From JAHEEL01 sp964581295 (GTDB taxonomy: Bacteria; Actinomycetota; Acidimicrobiia; Spongiisociales; UBA5794): a stretch of 8,309 nucleotides of DNA. Positions 1 to 5,341 of this stretch are shown one piece after another. Both the position numbers and the translations under genes were made by a program. The first letter of the stretch is position 1. Every line of letters starts with the position of its first letter. Under the pieces are notes generated by a model, which saw only the letters and a program-made list of their open reading frames with translations, had not been told where the DNA came from and searched no databases. The DNA lies in assembly GCA_964581295.1 (NCBI GenBank), contig CAZONX010000095.1, positions 1-8,309 of the forward strand, in the 5' to 3' direction.

Positions 1-57
1 GCACCGTTCGGAATCTATTGCGTGGCGTTTGGAGTATTCGCGTTGGTGGCGCTGTGA
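1..57 (+). CDS. C-terminal tail of a membrane protein (partial)
   Basis: Reading from base 1 gives 18 codons, APFGIYCVAFGVFALVAL, followed by TGA at 55-57. The peptide is almost entirely hydrophobic and uncharged, as expected for the last transmembrane helix of a permease or other polytopic membrane protein whose body lies upstream of the window. It would be convergent with the ThDP enzyme that ends at 178, leaving 58-177 as the gap between two gene ends. The fragment is too short to name a family, and a chance open frame of 18 codons cannot be excluded. Confidence 0.45.
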   Translation, partial: APFGIYCVAFGVFALVAL

Positions 58-177
58 GAGCGAGTTGCCAGTCGCCAGTCGCTATTCGGCGTGCGGAAGC
101 TGAGTAGCTGGCTTCGCAGTAGCTGAGTATGGGCGTCCTTGCTGTGTCGACTGACAGACTGTCGACCGTCGACTCTC
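58..177. repeat. Intergenic heptamer and short inverted repeat cluster
   Basis: This gap between two convergent gene ends is full of short repeats. Bases 64-84 are three adjacent 7-mers of consensus GTYGCYA (64-70, 71-77, 78-84). AGCTGAGTA occurs at 98-106 and again at 121-129. GCGGAAGC (93-100) can pair with GCTTCGC (111-117) with one bulge. GTCGAC occurs at 146, 161 and 168, the last two spaced by exactly seven bases. GACAG (153-157) and CTGTC (159-163) form a tight inverted repeat. There is no open frame worth calling and no U-tract terminator. A dispersed non-coding repeat or a weak transcription-ending structure are both possible. Confidence 0.55.
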
Positions 178-1812
178 CTACCCCCCGTACGCGCTGTTGA
201 TTCTCAATTGCTCGGCGATGTGGACGTTCACGAGGGCGGGGACGCCGCTGTCTTGGGCTCGTTCGAGGGCGGGTCGGAGTTCGGCGGCGTCCTCGACGAA
301 CTCGCCGTAGCCGCCGAGTCCTTCGACCATGAGGTCGTAGCGTCGCACACCGAGATCCGAGGCAACCAGTCGCTCGGGATAGAGCATGCGATGGATCGCC
401 TTGATGTTGTTCCACGCGCCGTCGTTGCCCACCACACCCACAACCGGCAGATCGTGCCGGATCAGCGAGTCGTACTCCATCCCGTTGAACCCGAACGATC
501 CGTCGCCGTAGACGATGCCGACTCTGCTGTCCGGCTCGGTCGCCTTCGCAGCGAGAGCGAATGGGGCGCCAACCCCGAGGCAGCCGAACGGCCCGGGATC
601 CAGCAGCCCGCCGGGCCGGCTCGTGCGGAGCCACTTGGCCGTCGTCGAGACAATGTCTCCGCCGTCGGCAGCAACGATTGCGTCATCCCCGAAGAACTCG
701 GCCACCTCTCGGGCGAAGCGCTCCGGGTGGACCGGTCCTCCGTCGATCGACGCCAGTTCGTCCGCCGCCACCTGCTTATGGCGCTCAATACCCTTGATCT
801 CTGTGAGCCATTCGGATCGCGACCCGCTCCCGACACGATCGGCGAGTTGCGCGGCAACCGCTCCGGGATCAGCCACGACACCGACCTCAGCCGGCCGGTT
901 CCATCCAACGCGTGACGGCTCGGCGTCGATCTGAATCACCGCGGCGTCGGTCGCCACCTTCCCTCCGAAACCGGTTCGGAAATCCCAGTCGACACCGAGG
1001 GCCAGCACGACGTCGGCCCGGCGGAGCGCGTCCGAGCGCGCGCGGTTCCCAAGCAGCGGGTGGTCCCACCTCAGCGAGCCTCGAGCCAGGCTGTTGAGGT
1101 AGACGGGCGCCTGGAGTGCATCGACCAAGCCGTTGAGCGCATCGATGGGATCGCGATACCGGCTCCACCGATAGCCGGTCCCCGCGAATACGACCGGCCG
1201 CTCGGCGCGATCGAGGTGATCGACAACCTCAGCCAGTGTCTCGTCGTCGAGACCGGCCGGCCGATTCGCGCGGTAGCCGCTCGGCCAGCCGATGGCATCC
1301 TCCTCAATCATTCCGGCCTGCACATCCCACGGGATGTCGACGAATACGGGCCCCCCGCGACCCGAGAACGCTCTGCGAGCGGCCGTCGCGATGTACTCCG
1401 GGAGCCGTGATGTCTCGTGGGCGGTCGCCGCCCACTGCGTGATCGAGTGGAACATGCGGGGGTGGTCCATCTCTTGAAGTCCGCCGCGCAGGTCCTCGGT
1501 GCTGAGATGGCGACCACCGATCAACAGGACCGGGCTGTTCGCGAACCAAGCGTTGGCGATACCGGTGATGGTGTCGGTGACTCCGGGTCCGGCCGTGGCG
1601 AGCACGACACCGAGCCGACCGGTGAGTCTGGCATACGCGTCCGCGGCATGCGCAGCAGCTTGTTCATGACGCACGTCGACGACGCGGATCCCCTCATCGA
1701 CGCAGCCGTCGATCATTGGGAGGATGTGGCCGCCGGTGAGCACGAAGACCGTGTCGACACCCTCGGCCCGGAGCGCTCGTGCGATCGCCCGGCCACCGTG
1801 AATCTTCGCCAT
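178..1812 (-). CDS. ThDP-dependent enzyme, acetolactate synthase/2-hydroxyacyl-CoA lyase-like
   Basis: A complete 544-residue thiamine diphosphate enzyme with the three-domain plan of the IlvB/oxalyl-CoA decarboxylase/2-hydroxyacyl-CoA lyase/benzoylformate decarboxylase superfamily, at the family's usual length. The N-terminal pyrimidine-binding domain (about 1-170) carries the conserved glutamate E50 in VRHEQAAAHAADAYAR and a GPGVT motif. A central Rossmann-like domain (about 190-330) follows. The C-terminal domain (about 355-544) carries the diphosphate/Mg motif, GDG at 436-438 followed after 24 residues by N463. The start is supported by GGGAG (plus-strand 1819-1823) six bases before ATG. 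Members split 2-keto acids or 2-hydroxyacyl-CoA, or join two 2-keto acids, in the cytoplasm. No regulatory subunit ilvN/ilvH or ilvC is adjacent, so biosynthetic acetolactate synthase is not favoured. The superfamily is firm; the substrate is unknown. It is divergent from the thioredoxin-like gene. Confidence 0.9.
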   Translation of the reverse strand: MAKIHGGRAIARALRAEGVDTVFVLTGGHILPMIDGCVDEGIRVVDVRHEQAAAHAADAYARLTGRLGVVLATAGPGVTDTITGIANAWFANSPVLLIGGRHLSTEDLRGGLQEMDHPRMFHSITQWAATAHETSRLPEYIATAARRAFSGRGGPVFVDIPWDVQAGMIEEDAIGWPSGYRANRPAGLDDETLAEVVDHLDRAERPVVFAGTGYRWSRYRDPIDALNGLVDALQAPVYLNSLARGSLRWDHPLLGNRARSDALRRADVVLALGVDWDFRTGFGGKVATDAAVIQIDAEPSRVGWNRPAEVGVVADPGAVAAQLADRVGSGSRSEWLTEIKGIERHKQVAADELASIDGGPVHPERFAREVAEFFGDDAIVAADGGDIVSTTAKWLRTSRPGGLLDPGPFGCLGVGAPFALAAKATEPDSRVGIVYGDGSFGFNGMEYDSLIRHDLPVVGVVGNDGAWNNIKAIHRMLYPERLVASDLGVRRYDLMVEGLGGYGEFVEDAAELRPALERAQDSGVPALVNVHIAEQLRINSAYGG

Positions 1813-1952
1813 CTCGATCTCCCACGTTGCGTGCCGGCCATTCTGGTCGCTGCCGGCGGGCGGTGAGTCCGGCTCCGGGACCAGTTAGATCACCGAGGGG
1901 GCATACTTCCCCGACCCCGCCCGCGAATGATCGGGCACTCGAGAGGACCGCG
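1813..1952. other. Divergent intergenic region with weak dyad
   Basis: These 140 bases hold the 5' regions of both the ThDP enzyme and the thioredoxin-like gene, so both promoters should lie here, but I could not place a convincing -10/-35 pair for either. CTGGTC at 1843-1848 pairs with GACCAG at 1879-1884, with an inner CCGG/CCGG match, giving a possible interrupted stem. A second small dyad is GGGG...CCCC around 1899-1914. Both could arise by chance at this GC content. Confidence 0.3.
1819..1823 (-). promoter_or_regulatory. Ribosome-binding site of the ThDP enzyme
   Basis: Read on the minus strand this is GGGAG, with six bases to the ATG at 1812. It fixes the start of the 544-residue protein. 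Confidence 0.7.
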
Positions 1953-2363
1953 ATGTTCAAACGCAAGATCAAAGCCAGAAGGATCCACCGCCTCAATGAG
2001 CTGCAACCGATGGTTGCGTCGGGACAGCCGGTCCTGATCAGCTTCTTCCAAGTTGGGTGCGCCCCATGCCAGGTGATGGATGGAATCGTGAACGAGTTGG
2101 CCCGCGAGTACGGCGAGTCGGCTCACGTTGTCAAGGCCGACGTCGGCAAAGTCCCGGGCGCCGTCGAGACCTACAAGATCCGGTCGACGCCGACCACCGT
2201 GGTCATCGCCCGCGCGCCGGAAAAGACGTCGAAGAAGGCGCAGGGGACGAAGAAGCGGATGGCGGCTCGCCCGACGCAGCGCTGGCGTGCCTCCGGCCTC
2301 GTCCAGAAGGACCAGTTGCAGCGTGTGCTCGAGTCGAATGGAGCGCGGCGCGTAGCGGAGTAG
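1953..2363 (+). CDS. Thioredoxin-like protein with CAPC active site and basic insert
   Basis: A 136-residue thioredoxin-fold protein. The start at 1953 is chosen because GAGAGG (1941-1946) lies six bases upstream and the fold begins soon after it; the frame stays open further upstream, but that part is not thioredoxin-like. The redox motif is C36-A-P-C39 after a strand VLISFFQVG, and the cis-proline is P80 in RSTPT. The active-site tryptophan of classical thioredoxin (WCGPC) is absent. The last strand and helix are recognisable as a short glycine turn and QLQRVLES (about 113-128). Between strands 4 and 5, residues 87-112 form an insertion with 10 Lys/Arg among 26 residues, and the first 13 residues are also strongly basic. 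A cytoplasmic thiol-disulfide role is likely; there is no signal peptide or membrane segment. The basic insertion is unusual and might mediate contact with nucleic acid, a partner protein or the membrane. It is convergent with the HAD gene. Confidence 0.85.
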   Translation: MFKRKIKARRIHRLNELQPMVASGQPVLISFFQVGCAPCQVMDGIVNELAREYGESAHVVKADVGKVPGAVETYKIRSTPTTVVIARAPEKTSKKAQGTKKRMAARPTQRWRASGLVQKDQLQRVLESNGARRVAE

Positions 2364-2371
2364 TCCCCGGA

Positions 2372-2430
2372 GAGAGCAAAGAGCAAGGAGCAAAGACCCG
2401 ATTGCTCGTCAATCTTTGCTCTTTGCTCTC
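2372..2430. terminator. Heptamer-built hairpin between convergent genes
   Basis: The arms 2372-2389 and 2413-2430 pair over 18 bp. The outer 15 bp are perfect, followed by one G-U wobble and two more pairs, and the loop is 23 bases. The left arm region is three tandem 7-mers GAGCAAR (2374-2380, 2381-2387, 2388-2394); the right arm is two tandem copies of the complement, TTTGCTC (2415-2421, 2422-2428). It starts nine bases after the thioredoxin stop and ends one base before the HAD stop, an ideal place for a bidirectional terminator. No U-tract follows on either strand, so it is not a canonical intrinsic terminator. It may instead be a repeat element that blocks read-through. Confidence 0.55.
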
Positions 2431-2431
2431 C

Positions 2432-3382
2432 CTACGCGTGGCCGGGGGCTTTCGGGATCGACGCCACGACTTGGCGCCGTGCCTCGATGATCTCGTAGCC
2501 GATCTGCTCGATACTGTCCATGAGCCAGAGGTACGCAGCCTTGCCGGGGCGGAAGTCGGCTTCGGCCATGCCTTGAATCCGGCCCTGCTCCTGGAGTTGC
2601 TTCACCCGCCGATGGTTGTCGACCGGTTCGAGCGTGTACACACCCAGGGTCTTGCCACCGTTCTGGTTGAGGATCGAGAAGCACGGCACGTCGGACGGGC
2701 CGTCCGCGATGTAGATCATGTGACGGAGTGGGACGCGCCGATCCTCCTCGCCAATCCGGGCATTCACATCGACGACCGAATTGCGGTTGATCCCCTTGTT
2801 GATCTCGAACAGGGCCCGAGTCTTCGCCGTGTTATCGATCGTGTAGCCGAGGTGGCTCACCCCGGTTGGTGCGGAGGCGACCGGGAGCTGGTCGAGATAG
2901 CCGGAAGACGCCGGTGTCTCGATGAGGGTGTTGGCCCAGATCCCGTCGACCTGATCGGCGAACACGCTGCCTTCGATCATCGGGAGAATTCCGGTGGAGA
3001 CGACATAGTGCTCGACGGCTATGCCTTCATCGGCGAACTCGGGGATGTCGGCAACACGCCGTCGGGACTCTGCGAGAAATTCTGGCATGCCGGGGGCCGC
3101 GACCAGCTCGGCACCGAGCTCGTGCAGCCGCTCGTTCGTCAGATCCTTGAAGATCCCCTCGCGCACGTAGGTGAGGAGATGGCCGAGATAGGCAACGTCG
3201 CGTTGGATCCGAACGCCCTGTCTGCGATAGTGCTCGACCAACCCGTCGACCTCTGCCCAGAACACTGCCGGGTCCACATCGTAGGCCTCGAAGATCGGGT
3301 CCTGCATGTTGCCGGGGATGAGGGTTCGATCGAAGTCCCAAACCAAGGCGATGACGGTCTGGGTGTAGAGCGGTACGGGCAT
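2432..3382 (-). CDS. HAD-superfamily hydrolase (phosphatase-like)
   Basis: A complete 316-residue haloacid dehalogenase-superfamily protein, probably a cytoplasmic phosphohydrolase acting through a phospho-aspartate. Motif I is WDFDRT, with nucleophile D16 and acid/base D18. Motif II is the S129/T130 pair in HYVVSTG. A lysine for motif III is K187 or K196. Motif IV is IADGPSDVP, with Mg-binding D227 and D231. The roughly 110 residues between motifs I and II form a helical C1-type cap (DPAVFWAEVDGL onward), a layout shared with phosphoserine phosphatase-like members, though this protein is longer. No substrate can be assigned. No Shine-Dalgarno precedes the ATG; instead TAACCT lies seven bases upstream, suggesting a leaderless mRNA. 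It follows the 128-aa hypothetical gene on the same strand after 42 bases and may also be read through from it. Confidence 0.85.
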   Translation of the reverse strand: MPVPLYTQTVIALVWDFDRTLIPGNMQDPIFEAYDVDPAVFWAEVDGLVEHYRRQGVRIQRDVAYLGHLLTYVREGIFKDLTNERLHELGAELVAAPGMPEFLAESRRRVADIPEFADEGIAVEHYVVSTGILPMIEGSVFADQVDGIWANTLIETPASSGYLDQLPVASAPTGVSHLGYTIDNTAKTRALFEINKGINRNSVVDVNARIGEEDRRVPLRHMIYIADGPSDVPCFSILNQNGGKTLGVYTLEPVDNHRRVKQLQEQGRIQGMAEADFRPGKAAYLWLMDSIEQIGYEIIEARRQVVASIPKAPGHA

Positions 3383-3389
3383 ATCGGTG

Positions 3390-3395
3390 AGGTTA
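3390..3395 (-). promoter_or_regulatory. Candidate leaderless -10 element for the HAD gene
   Basis: On the minus strand this is TAACCT, matching the TANNNT -10 consensus, with seven bases between it and the ATG at 3382. Transcription would start at or next to the start codon, which fits the lack of any ribosome-binding site. No -35 match is seen. A 12-bp perfect palindrome, CGTCCGCGGACG (3399-3410), lies just upstream. Confidence 0.4.
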
Positions 3396-3424
3396 GATCG
3401 TCCGCGGACGGCGGGGCGAGCCCA

Positions 3425-3811
3425 TCAGGCGGTCTCGAAGGCCCCGAACGCAACTCCGGTCTCGGTGGCCCACCAACCCTGGAGCGAGCATGGTGCACCG
3501 CGGAGTCCGCCGTGCGCTTCGCCGAGCCGGTCGAGCGCAACCAGGACCACGGTGGAGAATCCCTTCGCCGCCAGGGCCCATGTGGCGGGGGCAACGGCGG
3601 CGGCATCGATCTCGGAGTCGAGGACGATCTCGACCGTGCGGTCGCTCGCACCAACAACGGCACGCAGCGTGCCGAGATCCGAGGGGACACTGAGGAGTTC
3701 TGCGAGCGGCAGCTCGGTTGCGAGATCGCATCGACGGGCGTAGACGTCGAGCGTCGCTTCCGTCACTCGATCAACATCGGTGATCGCCGATTCTCGTACT
3801 GCTACCGCCAT
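3425..3811 (-). CDS. Hypothetical protein, 128 aa
   Basis: I do not recognise this family. The start at 3811 (MAVAVRESAITDVD) is preferred over an upstream in-frame ATG at 3835, because a strong GGAGG Shine-Dalgarno lies six bases before it and because the earlier ATG would sit inside the predicted -10. The protein is acidic in its N-terminal half, soluble-looking, with no signal peptide or membrane helix. It starts with a probable amphipathic helix, has strand-like segments (TVEIVLD, FSTVVLVALD) and ends in a small Gly/Ala/Trp-rich tail. There is a single cysteine and no metal or catalytic motif that I can identify. It has its own promoter-like sequence overlapping a palindrome, so it may be a regulated gene. 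The HAD hydrolase follows 42 bases later on the same strand. Confidence 0.7.
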   Translation of the reverse strand: MAVAVRESAITDVDRVTEATLDVYARRCDLATELPLAELLSVPSDLGTLRAVVGASDRTVEIVLDSEIDAAAVAPATWALAAKGFSTVVLVALDRLGEAHGGLRGAPCSLQGWWATETGVAFGAFETA

Positions 3812-3816
3812 GAATT

Positions 3817-3822
3817 CCCTCC
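3817..3822 (-). promoter_or_regulatory. Ribosome-binding site of the 128-aa gene
   Basis: On the minus strand the sequence GGAGGG is followed by AATTC and ATG at 3811. It is the strongest Shine-Dalgarno in the window and decides the start. Confidence 0.75.
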
Positions 3823-3827
3823 GTGTG

Positions 3828-3841
3828 TTACACAAGTGTAA
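3828..3841. promoter_or_regulatory. Perfect palindrome TTACAC-AA-GTGTAA, candidate operator
   Basis: Six-base arms are perfectly inverted around a 2-base centre. The site lies in the divergent region between the 128-aa gene and asnS and covers the predicted -10 and start point of the 128-aa gene, a usual location for a repressor site. The sequence does not match a specific operator that I can name; the CopY/BlaI type TACANNTGTA has a shorter centre. No candidate regulator gene is in the window. Confidence 0.5.
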
Positions 3842-3863
3842 TTCGCGCTAGGCCTTGAAGCAA
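3835..3863 (-). promoter_or_regulatory. Predicted promoter of the 128-aa gene
   Basis: On the minus strand, TTGCTT (3863-3858) and TACACT (3840-3835) are separated by exactly 17 bases. This fits a sigma-70-family promoter with a good -10 (TANNNT) and a partial -35 (TTG only). The implied start point, near 3828, leaves a short leader with the GGAGGG ribosome-binding site. Confidence 0.5.
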
Positions 3864-3934
3864 AAGGAATTCGGGAGCGGGCCGATCCCCCGAGCAACCT
3901 CACGAGCGTGCCCGGGCTATCGTCTCGATTTGTC

Positions 3935-3940
3935 AAGGAG
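3935..3940 (+). promoter_or_regulatory. Ribosome-binding site of asnS
   Basis: AAGGAG with six bases to the ATG at 3947 confirms the asnS start. TATCGT at 3918-3923 could be its -10, but no -35 accompanies it. Confidence 0.65.
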
Positions 3941-3946
3941 TGGTAG

Positions 3947-5341
3947 ATGAACCGTGAACTCGTGAAGCACGTCCTCGAGCGTGAGGACTTCGGAGCGACC
4001 GTTACCGTGGCTGGATGGGTGAGAACCCGAAGAGACTCGAAAGGTGGATTCTCGTTCATCGAGCTCACCGACGGGTCGACCATGACCGGTCTGCAGATCA
4101 TCGCCGACAACGAACTGCCTAACTACGAATCCGACGTTCTGAATCTCACCATCGGCAGCTCGGCTCGGATCACCGGGACGCTCACCGAATCGCCAGGCAA
4201 GGGGCAACGCGTCGAGATCAAGGCAACCGAGGTGGAGCCGTTCGGACTCGCCGATCCGGAAACGTACCCGCTGCAGAAGAAGCGTGTCTCGTTCGAGCAC
4301 TTGCGCGAGATCGCCCACCTGCGCCCACGCACCAACACCATCGGTGCCGTCGCACGAGTTCGCAATGCCCTGTCGTATGCAACGCACCGGTTCTACCAGG
4401 ACCGCGACTTCCTCTACCTGCACACGCCGTTGATCACCGCAAGCGACGCCGAAGGTGTCGGCGAGATGTTCCGTGTCACGACGCTCGACCCGGCGGCCCC
4501 GCCCCGCACCGCAGATGGCACCGTGGACTACTCCGAGGACTTCTTCGGACAATCGGCGTTCCTGACCGTGAGCGGCCAGCTCAGCGCCGAGACCTATGCC
4601 CTCGCTGTCGACCGTGTCTACACCTTCGGCCCCACGTTCCGTGCAGAGAACTCGAACACGCGACGCCACCTCGCCGAGTTCTGGATGATCGAACCCGAAA
4701 TAGCGTTTGCCGACATCACGGACAACAGCGACCTTGCGGAGGACTACGTCAAGTATCTCGTCCGCTACGTGCTCGACCACAACCTGGCCGACCTCGAGTT
4801 CTTCAACAAGTGGGTCGACGAGAGCCTGCTCGACACACTGACCTCGGTCGTCGACAGCGACTTCGAGCGTATCACCTACACCGAAGCCGTTGAACTCCTC
4901 GGACGCGCCGATACCTCGTTCGATTTCCCCGCAGCTTGGGGCGACGACCTGCAGTCGGAACACGAGCGCTACTTGACCGAGCAGGTGTTCAAGAAGCCGG
5001 TAATCGTCGTTGACTTCCCCTTCGACTTCAAGGCGTTCTACATGCGGCGCAACGACGATGGAAAGACCGTTGCGGCCATGGACGTGCTGGTCCCCGGGAT
5101 CGGCGAGATCGCCGGCGGGAGCCAGCGCGAGGAGCGACTCGATGTGCTCTCAGACAGCATGCGTATCAAGGGCATGGATGAGGAGCACTACTGGTGGTAT
5201 CTCGACCTCCGCCGCTTCGGGAGCGCCCCACACTCCGGATTCGGTCTCGGGTTGGAGCGCGTGGTGCAGTTCACCACCGGCATGCAGAACATCCGTGACG
5301 TCATCCCGTTCCCGAGAACGCCGCGCAACGTCGAGTTCTAG
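3947..5341 (+). CDS. asnS: Asparaginyl-tRNA synthetase
   Basis: A complete 464-residue class II aminoacyl-tRNA synthetase that charges tRNA-Asn with asparagine in the cytoplasm. The N-terminal OB-fold anticodon-binding domain (about 17-105) contains VAGWVRTRRDSKGGFSFIEL. The catalytic core (about 120-464) contains motif 1 around RFYQDRDFLYLHTPLI, the signature TVSGQLSAETYA, motif 2 FRAEN (231-235) with the following RRHLAEFWMIEPE, and motif 3 GLGLER (433-438). It ends in the AsnRS-typical VIPFPRTPRN. Length and motif order agree closely with the E. coli enzyme (about 466 residues), which distinguishes it from AspRS and archaeal-type relatives. AAGGAG precedes the start by six bases. It is divergent from the 128-aa gene and convergent with the NYN gene, sharing a CTAG across both stops. 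Many actinobacteria lack AsnRS and make Asn-tRNA by transamidation, so its presence is informative. Confidence 0.97.
   Translation: MNRELVKHVLEREDFGATVTVAGWVRTRRDSKGGFSFIELTDGSTMTGLQIIADNELPNYESDVLNLTIGSSARITGTLTESPGKGQRVEIKATEVEPFGLADPETYPLQKKRVSFEHLREIAHLRPRTNTIGAVARVRNALSYATHRFYQDRDFLYLHTPLITASDAEGVGEMFRVTTLDPAAPPRTADGTVDYSEDFFGQSAFLTVSGQLSAETYALAVDRVYTFGPTFRAENSNTRRHLAEFWMIEPEIAFADITDNSDLAEDYVKYLVRYVLDHNLADLEFFNKWVDESLLDTLTSVVDSDFERITYTEAVELLGRADTSFDFPAAWGDDLQSEHERYLTEQVFKKPVIVVDFPFDFKAFYMRRNDDGKTVAAMDVLVPGIGEIAGGSQREERLDVLSDSMRIKGMDEEHYWWYLDLRRFGSAPHSGFGLGLERVVQFTTGMQNIRDVIPFPRTPRNVEF
5338..5341. other. Shared CTAG containing both convergent stop codons
   Basis: asnS ends in TAG at 5339-5341 and the NYN gene ends in TAG at 5340-5338 on the other strand. 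Both stops lie in the palindrome CTAG, so there is no intergenic space and no terminator between the two genes. Transcripts must overlap or end inside the opposing coding sequence. Confidence 0.9.

Noticed and set aside
58..177. A CRISPR array or tandem-repeat locus.
   Set aside because: The repeats are only 7-9 bases, degenerate and lack spacers of uniform length, and no cas gene is present.
139..915. A 258-codon plus-strand frame opposite the ThDP enzyme C-terminus.
   Set aside because: It overlaps the GDG domain of a real gene, and its start lies in repeat DNA with no ribosome-binding site.
1779..1952. An upstream extension of the thioredoxin-like protein by 58 residues.
   Set aside because: It would overlap the ThDP enzyme start, encodes Arg/Pro/Ser-rich non-fold sequence, and the ATG at 1953 has its own ribosome-binding site.
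2057..3841. A 594-codon plus-strand open frame running through the thioredoxin end, HAD and 128-aa genes.
   Set aside because: It is antisense to a clear HAD protein, passes through the hairpin and has no domain-like sequence. Long spurious frames are expected in GC-rich DNA.
3917..4963. A 348-codon minus-strand frame opposite asnS.
   Set aside because: The other strand encodes an unmistakable AsnRS; this frame shows no fold-like pattern and has no start signals.
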